Below, piece after piece: positions 1-4,775 of a stretch of DNA of 6,847 bases. The notes under the pieces are model-generated. The model worked only from the letters and a program-made list of their open reading frames with translations, did not search any database and had not been told where the DNA came from. Where the stretch lies: the NCBI GenBank assembly GCA_023412195.1, contig JAEYNZ010000019.1:1-6847 (forward strand), written 5' to 3'. Both the position numbers and the translations under genes were made by a program. The DNA comes from Bacteroidota bacterium. Its GTDB lineage: Bacteria; Bacteroidota; Bacteroidia; Bacteroidales; Prolixibacteraceae. Each line of letters opens with the position of its first letter. Position 1 is the first letter of the stretch.

Positions 1-294
1 GATAAATCATTCTGATTTTCAGTAAACCAAAGAAAAATCATGTTTTCGGGATGGTATGTAAAATTTATATTATCTGAATTTTTTCCAGTACAGGTTCATT
101 TTTCCATAAAAAACCATTCAATTAACAACTATTAACAAATATATTAATAAGTTTATTTATAATTAGTTAGTATAATTTTAAGTTAAATTGTATAATTTAA
201 ATTATATATCATATAAACAATTTTTGTGTTTAATCTATTTATATAAACGTTATGCAAAATTTAGAAATGGATTATCAAATTAAAATTACTTATT
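1..294. other. AT-rich gene-free leader upstream of the FAS1 genes
   Basis: No plus-strand frame stays open here, and the DNA is extremely AT-rich between about 110 and 294. It should contain the promoter of the FAS1 pair, but I found no exact TAnnTTTG -7 box on the plus strand. The nearest is AATTTTTG at 219-226, one mismatch, with no TTG at the right spacing. A minus-strand frame is open from 95 to the left edge and could be the start of a gene leaving the window, but it is too short to call. Confidence 0.6.
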
Positions 295-1206
295 ATGAAA
301 ACAAAAATTAGAATTATTCCCGCCTTATTAATAGCAGCAACAATTTTCACTGCATGCAGCGATGAGGAAGAAGCTCCGGTGATTGTATCAAACAATATTG
401 TTGATGTGGCACAGGAAGCGGGTAGCTTTAATATTCTTCTGGAAGCAGCTCAGAAAGCAGGACTTGCAAATTTCCTTGCTACGGAAGATGATCTTACTTT
501 TTTTGCTCCCTCAGATGCAGCTTTTACTGCTCTGTTAAGCGAACTTGGAATCTCATCCCTGGATGACATTCCTGCTGCTGACCTTGCTCAGATTTTATCC
601 TATCATGTAATAGGTTCAGAAGTCAGGTCAACTGATTTAAGCACAGGCTATGTTCCTACTCTTGCAAGCTTTGACGGAAACAGCATGTCAATGTATGTTA
701 TGGTAGGAGACGATGTTGCCATTAACGGAAATGCAAAAGTTACCACTGCCGACATTCAGGCAGACAACGGGGTGATTCATGTGGTGGATAAAGTGATCCT
801 GCCTCCTTCTGTAGTAGACTTTGCTCTGGCAAATGAAAACTTTACCACCCTGGTTGAGGCGGTAGTAAAAGCAGGATTGGTGGAAGCATTAAGCACTGCC
901 GGGCCGTTTACAATATTTGCTCCTACCAACGATGCCTTTGATGAATTGTTTGACCAGCTTGGTATTTCAGGAGTGGATGATTTGACTGCCGAACAACTGG
1001 CACCTATTTTAACTTACCATGTTGTTCCTGGGAATATCGTTTCAACTGAACTCTCAAATGGTGAAGTGGGTACATTGAATGAAGGCAGCAGCCTGACAAT
1101 AGACCTATCAAATGGAGTATTGATCAATGAGAGTGAAGTGATCGCAGCCGATATTCAGGGCACCAATGGAGTGATCCACGTTATTGACCAGGTTTTATTA
1201 CCATAA
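295..1206 (+). CDS. Two-domain fasciclin (FAS1) lipoprotein
   Basis: This is an exported, lipid-anchored protein of two FAS1 domains, a fold used for cell adhesion and matrix binding. The N-terminus has basic residues, a hydrophobic stretch and a lipobox FTAC with the modified cysteine at residue 21. SDEEE follows directly, resembling the acidic export signal that sends Bacteroidota lipoproteins to the outer face of the outer membrane. Domain 1 spans about residues 34-170 (TFFAPSDAAF near 68-77, SYHVIG at 102-107, NGVIHVVDKVILP at 158-170). Domain 2 spans about 172-303 (FTIFAPTNDAF at 205-215, TYHVVPG at 240-246, NGVIHVIDQVLLP to the end). The protein stops exactly at the end of domain 2. The ATG is followed by a perfect signal peptide and preceded by A-rich sequence. 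Only 39 bases separate it from the next FAS1 gene, so the two are probably co-transcribed. The family call is secure; the ligand is unknown. Confidence 0.95.
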   Translation: MKTKIRIIPALLIAATIFTACSDEEEAPVIVSNNIVDVAQEAGSFNILLEAAQKAGLANFLATEDDLTFFAPSDAAFTALLSELGISSLDDIPAADLAQILSYHVIGSEVRSTDLSTGYVPTLASFDGNSMSMYVMVGDDVAINGNAKVTTADIQADNGVIHVVDKVILPPSVVDFALANENFTTLVEAVVKAGLVEALSTAGPFTIFAPTNDAFDELFDQLGISGVDDLTAEQLAPILTYHVVPGNIVSTELSNGEVGTLNEGSSLTIDLSNGVLINESEVIAADIQGTNGVIHVIDQVLLP

Positions 1207-1245
1207 AAATTCCTTTTTAAATTACAATTTATAAAATTCAGAAAA

Positions 1246-1833
1246 ATGAGAACAAAAATTAGAAACATCGGAATGGCATTCGCACTGACAGTTGGAGTAG
1301 CTTCAGTAACTGCATCAGAATTTAAGAATATAGAGTGGTTGAATTATTCAACTGAAAATACAGTGGCCCTTGAAAGCTGGATGCTGGATGCATCGCTCTT
1401 TGCTGTGGATGATTCGAAGAATGCCAGCTCAACCGTAGTGGAAATAGCAGTCGGCAATCCCGACTTCTCCATTCTGGTTGAAGCAGTTACCAAAGCTGGT
1501 CTGGCAGGTGCTTTAAGTGCTGAAGGTCCGTTTACTGTATTTGCACCAACTAATGCAGTTTTTGAGAACCTCTTCTCGCAACTGGGAGTATCAGGTATTA
1601 AAGACCTGACAGCAGAACAGCTGACATCAATATTGACCTACCATGTTGTTCCGGGGAAAGTTATGTCAACAGATCTGACGAACACAACTGTAGGCACATT
1701 GAACAGCGGCAATTCACTGAAGGTTGATTTGACATCAGGTGTCCACATTAATGACAGCAAAGTTGTTGCTGCTGACATCGAAGGCAGGAACGGGGTTATC
1801 CATGTAATCGATAAGGTACTGTTGCCCAAATAA
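1246..1833 (+). CDS. Single-domain fasciclin (FAS1) secreted protein
   Basis: This 195-residue exported protein carries one FAS1 domain at about residues 66-195. FAS1 motifs are FTVFAPTNAVF at 96-106, TYHVVPG at 131-137 and NGVIHVIDKVLLP at 182-194. The signal peptide is a standard type I, with basic residues at 2-6, a hydrophobic core and likely cleavage near VTAS at 21-24. There is no lipobox cysteine, so unlike its neighbour it should be soluble or attached by other means. Residues 24-65 form a non-FAS1 linker containing ALESWMLDASLF. By hand count the FAS1 domain matches domain 2 of the upstream lipoprotein at 83 of 121 positions without a gap. Both genes begin with nearly the same bases (KTKIR/RTKIR after Met), indicating tandem duplication with loss of the first domain. 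A strong terminator follows. The adhesion or matrix role is inferred from the family. Confidence 0.93.
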   Translation: MRTKIRNIGMAFALTVGVASVTASEFKNIEWLNYSTENTVALESWMLDASLFAVDDSKNASSTVVEIAVGNPDFSILVEAVTKAGLAGALSAEGPFTVFAPTNAVFENLFSQLGVSGIKDLTAEQLTSILTYHVVPGKVMSTDLTNTTVGTLNSGNSLKVDLTSGVHINDSKVVAADIEGRNGVIHVIDKVLLPK

Positions 1834-1873
1834 GCTTTTTCATGTCGACACAATAAAATGAGCATTAAAATTT

Positions 1874-1901
1874 GCCGGTTCTCTTTGAGGGCCGGCTTTT
1901 T
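1874..1901 (+). terminator. Rho-independent terminator of the FAS1 pair
   Basis: GCCGGTTCTC (1874-1883) pairs with GAGGGCCGGC (1887-1896) around a TTT loop. This gives a 10-bp stem with two G-T wobbles in the middle, followed at once by TTTTT and another T-run at 1904-1907. It lies 41 bases after the stop of the second FAS1 gene and should end that transcript. Confidence 0.88.
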
Positions 1902-2035
1902 CGTTTTCCGGTCATCCGTGCAGAAACTATTAGTTAAATCATCAGTACAATATTTTCACCCAAAAGGTTAACTTTTTTTCACCATTTGTTTTCAAGAGAA
2001 TTTCATAAATTGCACCTCGTTTTGAAAAAGATAGC

Positions 2036-2536
2036 ATGGAGAAACTGCAATGGACTAAAGATGTTTTTGGTCCGAAGCTTGAAATCACGCGTAGAAATGA
2101 ACTTATCGGGAGCATCCGCTGGGAGAACATGGTCAGTTCCAAGGCGCAGGCGATGATTAATGGTAAGTTGTTTGTCCTGAACAGGGAGTTTTTTCTTTCG
2201 AAGCTAGAAATATACGATGCAAACGACCAGTCGTTGCTTGGCATGGTCATGATTAATCTTTTCAATCCGCGCAGCGATGTTGTCATCAACGGCAAGCGGT
2301 TTGAACTCGAGATACAGAACTTCTGGCAGTCGCGCTGGTCGTGGAAGTTTAACGGAAGCGAAATGATCACCTACACCTCCAATGAATTTCTCTCAAAAGA
2401 CAAAGGTGAAATTGAATTGTATACTACACTGAATGATGAGGTGGAGATCCTGATACTGCTTGGATTGTTTGTACGAAACCAGTTTGTGCTATTTATGCTG
2501 CTCCTTCTGCTGATTGTCATACTCGTTCTGCTCTAA
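2036..2536 (+). CDS. LURP-one/tubby-like protein with C-terminal membrane anchor
   Basis: I do not recognise a named gene. The 166-residue protein has no signal peptide. Residues 1-130 alternate hydrophobic and polar positions in short strands separated by turns (NGK at 42-44, DANDQ at 61-65, NGK at 85-87, NG at 106-107) and contain conserved-looking tryptophans (W6, W29, W97, W101, W103). This layout resembles the phospholipid-scramblase/LURP-one/tubby-like beta-barrel superfamily, but I assign it by pattern only. The C-terminus is strongly hydrophobic: ILILLGLFV (138-146), a polar RNQ break, then 17 almost wholly hydrophobic residues (150-166) ending at the stop. This suggests a tail-anchored inner-membrane protein with the globular domain in the cytoplasm. 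The start is the first ATG of the open frame; no Shine-Dalgarno or exact -7 box is visible upstream. It stands alone between two terminators, so it is probably transcribed by itself. Confidence 0.8.
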   Translation: MEKLQWTKDVFGPKLEITRRNELIGSIRWENMVSSKAQAMINGKLFVLNREFFLSKLEIYDANDQSLLGMVMINLFNPRSDVVINGKRFELEIQNFWQSRWSWKFNGSEMITYTSNEFLSKDKGEIELYTTLNDEVEILILLGLFVRNQFVLFMLLLLLIVILVLL

Positions 2537-2589
2537 GCATTTGCCCCTCCACCCTTTATTACCAAATATTGGTGGCATTAGATGGACTT

Positions 2590-2663
2590 GACACAAGATT
2601 TTGAGACCCAAGTATCAAGACTTTGATGCTGCTGGTACAGTATGAATATTCTTGTCTTGTGTC
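2590..2663. repeat. Degenerate inverted repeat with CAAG-rich arms
   Basis: GACACAAGA (2590-2598) is the exact reverse complement of TCTTGTGTC (2655-2663), 56 bases apart. CAAG recurs inside the left half at 2609-2612 and 2616-2619, and CTTG twice in the right half at 2651-2654 and 2656-2659, so the two halves look like diverged complements of each other. It resembles a decayed dispersed palindromic element (REP- or MITE-like). That identity is inference, as no second copy lies in this window. Confidence 0.4.
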
Positions 2664-2702
2664 CTGTGTCTGGTTGTCTAGGTACTCATATAGGTAAAAA
2701 AG

Positions 2703-2729
2703 AAAAGGCTGCCCAACGACAGCCTTTTT
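2703..2729. terminator. Bidirectional intrinsic terminator
   Basis: AAAAGGCTG (2703-2711) pairs with CAGCCTTTT (2720-2728) around an 8-base loop, giving a 9-bp stem with a T-run on the plus strand. An A-rich left flank (2696-2706) becomes a T-run on the minus strand. It can end the plus-strand transcript of the membrane-anchored protein and the minus-strand murK-murQ transcript, 154 bases past the murQ stop. Confidence 0.85.
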
Positions 2730-2747
2730 ACTCCCGGTTTCCCGGGA

Positions 2748-2783
2748 AAACCTAAACCAACTAAACCTAATAAACCATAAACC
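2748..2783. repeat. Five AAACC repeats (GGTTT on the minus strand)
   Basis: AAACC occurs at 2748-2752, 2754-2758, 2763-2767, 2772-2776 and 2779-2783, with starts 6, 9, 9 and 7 bases apart. The cluster is flanked by a TCCCGG-tttc-CCGGGA hairpin (2732-2747) and an ACCTGCA-ggaat-TGCAGGT hairpin (2781-2799). In a minus-strand RNA it would read as repeated single-stranded GGUUU between two stems. Confidence 0.6.
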
Positions 2784-2860
2784 TGCAGGAATTGCAGGTC
2801 TGATGATTATCTTAAATATTTTGTTTCAGAACTAAAATTATCAAAATGTCTAACTGCCTG

Positions 2861-2868
2861 CAAAGATA
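2861..2868 (-). promoter_or_regulatory. Possible minus-strand -7 box just after murQ
   Basis: Reading on minus, the bases are TATCTTTG, an exact match to the Bacteroidota -7 consensus TAnnTTTG. It lies 14 bases beyond the murQ stop and points away from murQ. No TTG (-33 element) is found 19-21 bases upstream, so this is suggestive only. If active, it would start an RNA of about 150 bases ending at the terminator at 2703-2729. Confidence 0.3.
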
Positions 2869-2881
2869 TTAAAAAATTGAC

Positions 2882-3709
2882 CTATGACTCATCAGAAGGT
2901 TTTTTTTCTGCTGCCTCTTCAAGCACTTTCTGGACGGAACCATGCAGCAGGAGCAGTGTACGTGCTTTAGTTTCAGGGTATCCCAGCTCTTCCATGATCA
3001 TCCGGGTGCCGCGTTCCACGAGCTTCTGATTCGTTAGTTGCATGTTGACCATTTTATTGCCTTTCACCCTTCCAAGCTGAATCATGAGGGTAGTGGTAAT
3101 CATGTTCAGGATGAGCTTTTGTGCAGTACCTGATTTCATGCGTGTGCTGCCTGTTACAAATTCAGGTCCCACAACAGGTTCAATGGGGATATCTACATTT
3201 TTGGCAAGCTCGGAGCCGGGGTTACTTGTGATGCAGGCAGTGAGGATACCGTTTTCACGTGCTTTTTTTACAGCCCCTATTACAAATGGGGTTCGGCCCG
3301 ATGCTGCAATGCCCACAACTGTATCGAGGTTGTTGATATTAAATTTTTGTAATTCATTCCACGACAGGTATTCATCGTCTTCTGCCGACTCAACTGCTTT
3401 GCGTATGGCCTGGTCTCCGCCGGCAATGATTCCTATTACCAGGTCGTAGCCTACGCCAAAGGTTGGCGGGATTTCCGAGGCGTCCAGTATGCCCAGGCGG
3501 CCGCTGGTGCCTGCACCGATGTAAAACAGGCGTCCTCCTTTTTTAACCCTGGGTACGATTTCTGCCACCAGCTTTTCAATCTGCGGGATGGTTTTTTCCA
3601 CGGCAGGCAGCACTTTTTTATCTTCGTTGTGAATTCCTTTCAGCAAATCAAGAATACTCATTTTTTCGAGGTTGTCGTACGATGAACTCGATTCGGTTAT
3701 GCTGCTCAT
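2882..3709 (-). CDS. murQ: N-acetylmuramic acid 6-phosphate etherase
   Basis: MurQ is a cytoplasmic lyase that splits the D-lactyl ether of MurNAc-6-phosphate, giving GlcNAc-6-phosphate and D-lactate, the step that brings cell-wall muramic acid into amino-sugar metabolism. The sugar-isomerase (SIS) fold covers roughly residues 45-215. It has GAGTSGRLGILDASEIPPT (65-83), the sugar-phosphate loop ASGRTP (136-141) and the MurQ signature TGSTRMKSGTAQK (186-198). Aligned by eye to E. coli MurQ, the catalytic glutamates 83 and 114 correspond to E79 and E110 and are both present. At 275 residues it is shorter than E. coli MurQ (298) and lacks the last helical segment; no frameshift is apparent. Its ATG overlaps the stop of the upstream sugar kinase by 4 bases (ATGA), so translation is probably coupled. 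No transporter or regulator for MurNAc lies in the window. Confidence 0.97.
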   Translation of the reverse strand: MSSITESSSSYDNLEKMSILDLLKGIHNEDKKVLPAVEKTIPQIEKLVAEIVPRVKKGGRLFYIGAGTSGRLGILDASEIPPTFGVGYDLVIGIIAGGDQAIRKAVESAEDDEYLSWNELQKFNINNLDTVVGIAASGRTPFVIGAVKKARENGILTACITSNPGSELAKNVDIPIEPVVGPEFVTGSTRMKSGTAQKLILNMITTTLMIQLGRVKGNKMVNMQLTNQKLVERGTRMIMEELGYPETKARTLLLLHGSVQKVLEEAAEKKPSDES

Positions 3710-4551
3710 TGTATTGAATGTTTCAGATGATACTCCATCAAATTTAGCAAAGGCTCTTTAACTATTTCACCCAGACGAAGGTTTCTTTCATTAAAAACCC
3801 ATTTTAACTGTTCCTGGAAATGATATGCAACAGAACCGGCAAAGCAGACATCCTGTTCCTGGTATCCTTCGTACTGTGCTACATTGCGGGTTATAAACAT
3901 GTCAAAGGCATTTTTAACGAGATTGGAGCAGTACGGCTGGCCTATATTTTCATTGAGGAAAGGTACAAAGGATGCAAGAAACATATTTGGCTTATCCTGC
4001 TTATAAACACGGTTCAATATTTCGCCGTATTCATATGGATATTTGTTTGTGAATTCCCTGCTCAATTCGGAAGGCATTGTCTTTTTCAGGTAATCACCGA
4101 CAAGCATGCGTCCCATGACAGCACCACTGCCTTCATCACCCAGAATAAAACCAAGCGGGGGCACATGGGCCGTTATTTCCCTGCCGTTATACAGACATGA
4201 GTTGGATCCTGTGCCCAGGATGCAGGCAATACCTTTATTATTTCCAAGGGTGGCATGAGCGGCTGCCAGCAGATCGCTTTGAACACTGGCTGTTGCTTCA
4301 GGGAAGAGTACCAGCAATGCTTTTTTAATAACTTGTGCCTTTTCTTCATTCACAACTCCAGCGGCATAAAAGTATATCTGTGATACCTTATCACGCAAAA
4401 GGCTTAAATTGCTTTCATTCCATTCGGCAATCATATCGGCAGTACTCCGGAAGAATGGATTGGCCCCTCCGGTAATGTGGGTCTCCATCGTTGAGCCGTC
4501 GGTACAAATCCAGGCTGTTTTAGTTGAGCCGCTGTCAGCTATAAGAATCAT
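3706..4551 (-). CDS. BadF/BcrA-type amino-sugar kinase (murK-like)
   Basis: This is an ASKHA-fold ATP-dependent kinase of the BadF/BadG/BcrA/BcrD family, which includes N-acetylglucosamine kinases and the MurNAc/GlcNAc kinase MurK. Visible motifs are phosphate-1 ADSGSTKTAW (5-14), a sugar-site GGANP (28-32), the probable catalytic base D93 in SDLLAAAHA, phosphate-2 ILGTGSNSCL (111-120), LGFILGDEGSGAVMG (133-147) and an adenosine-type FAGSVAYHF (237-245). Its 281 residues fit the Bacteroidota members. It is first in a two-gene minus-strand operon and overlaps murQ by 4 bases. This makes phosphorylation of MurNAc (and perhaps GlcNAc) at C6, feeding MurQ, the likeliest reaction. A Tannerella forsythia murK-murQ pair is a known parallel. 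The kinase class is sure; the sugar is inferred from the neighbour. Confidence 0.93.
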   Translation of the reverse strand: MILIADSGSTKTAWICTDGSTMETHITGGANPFFRSTADMIAEWNESNLSLLRDKVSQIYFYAAGVVNEEKAQVIKKALLVLFPEATASVQSDLLAAAHATLGNNKGIACILGTGSNSCLYNGREITAHVPPLGFILGDEGSGAVMGRMLVGDYLKKTMPSELSREFTNKYPYEYGEILNRVYKQDKPNMFLASFVPFLNENIGQPYCSNLVKNAFDMFITRNVAQYEGYQEQDVCFAGSVAYHFQEQLKWVFNERNLRLGEIVKEPLLNLMEYHLKHSIQ

Positions 4552-4596
4552 TGTATTTCAGGTTTTCTGGTGTTTTACTGTTTCTTTAAGAAGCTG

Positions 4597-4626
4597 TAAA
4601 AATAGGGAAACCCTAAAGATTGGCAA
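4597..4626 (-). promoter_or_regulatory. Candidate promoter of the murK-like/murQ operon
   Basis: On the minus strand, TTG (4626-4624) is followed after 19 bases by TATTTTTA (4604-4597), which matches TAnnTTTG except for the last base. This is the usual Bacteroidota spacing and lies about 46 bases before the kinase ATG. A TAGGG-AAA-CCCTA palindrome (4603-4615) sits between the two boxes and touches the -7 element, a natural place for an operator. One mismatch in the -7 box and the very short -33 element limit confidence. Confidence 0.4.
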
Positions 4627-4682
4627 TGCTTCACAAAAACTTTATATGAATGCAGCTTTAGTGTAATAATTAAAATCTTGAT

Positions 4683-4700
4683 GACCTTAAGGACCTTAAA
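4683..4700. repeat. Tandem GACCTTAA direct repeat with CCTTAAGG palindrome
   Basis: GACCTTAAG (4683-4691) is followed at once by GACCTTAAA (4692-4700), and the junction forms the perfect palindrome CCTTAAGG (4685-4692). It lies in the divergent gap between the kinase and hydrolase genes, about 50 bases upstream of the hydrolase -7 box, where an activator or repressor site would be plausible. No regulator gene is nearby. Confidence 0.35.
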
Positions 4701-4746
4701 GTTTCGTTAGTTTATGCTTATGGCCATGAACAAAAAACTAAAATCA

Positions 4747-4754
4747 TATCTTTG
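4747..4754 (+). promoter_or_regulatory. -7 box of the glycoside hydrolase gene
   Basis: TATCTTTG matches the Bacteroidota -7 consensus TAnnTTTG exactly and lies 21 bases before the ATG at 4776, so transcription should begin around 4760. No convincing TTG is seen 19-21 bases upstream. The box contains the TTG at 4752 that would otherwise give a slightly longer reading frame, so that TTG cannot be the start codon if this promoter is the one used. Confidence 0.65.
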
Positions 4755-4775
4755 CCGGGAGCAATTTTAATAATC

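Larger units (their letters stand above)
2537..2881. other. Gene-free stretch with repeats, hairpins and a shared terminator
   Basis: This 345-base interval lies between the converging anchored-protein gene and murQ and has no credible coding frame. From left to right it holds a short palindrome ACCAA-ATA-TTGGT (2561-2573), a 9-bp inverted repeat with CAAG-rich arms (2590-2663), a bidirectional terminator (2703-2729), a 6-bp hairpin (2732-2747), five AAACC repeats (2748-2783), a 7-bp hairpin (2781-2799) and a minus-strand -7 box (2861-2868). That is far more structure than a simple convergent intergenic spacer needs. Confidence 0.7.

Noticed and set aside
1..95. Minus-strand open frame leaving the left edge, with a possible ATG at 41-39
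   Set aside because: Only about 13 codons follow the ATG before the window ends, and the stop at 98-96 caps the frame. The residues look protein-like (FLWFTENQND) but there is too little to call a gene.
136..143. Minus-strand TATATTTG matching the -7 consensus in the leader
   Set aside because: The surrounding DNA is nearly all A and T, so a chance match is likely, and no TTG is at the right distance.
1942..2370. 142-codon open frame on minus, opposite the membrane-anchored protein gene
   Set aside because: It lies antisense to a gene with a coherent strand pattern and membrane tail, and shows no recognisable domain of its own.
2561..2573. ACCAA-ATA-TTGGT palindrome just after the anchored-protein gene, as a terminator
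   Set aside because: The stem is only 5 bp and no T-run follows; the real terminator is at 2703-2729.
3084..3449. 121-codon open frame on plus inside murQ
   Set aside because: It is an antisense shadow of the conserved murQ reading frame.
4409..4666. 85-codon open frame on plus over the start of the kinase gene
   Set aside because: It is antisense to the conserved phosphate-1 motif of the kinase and crosses its promoter; no family features.
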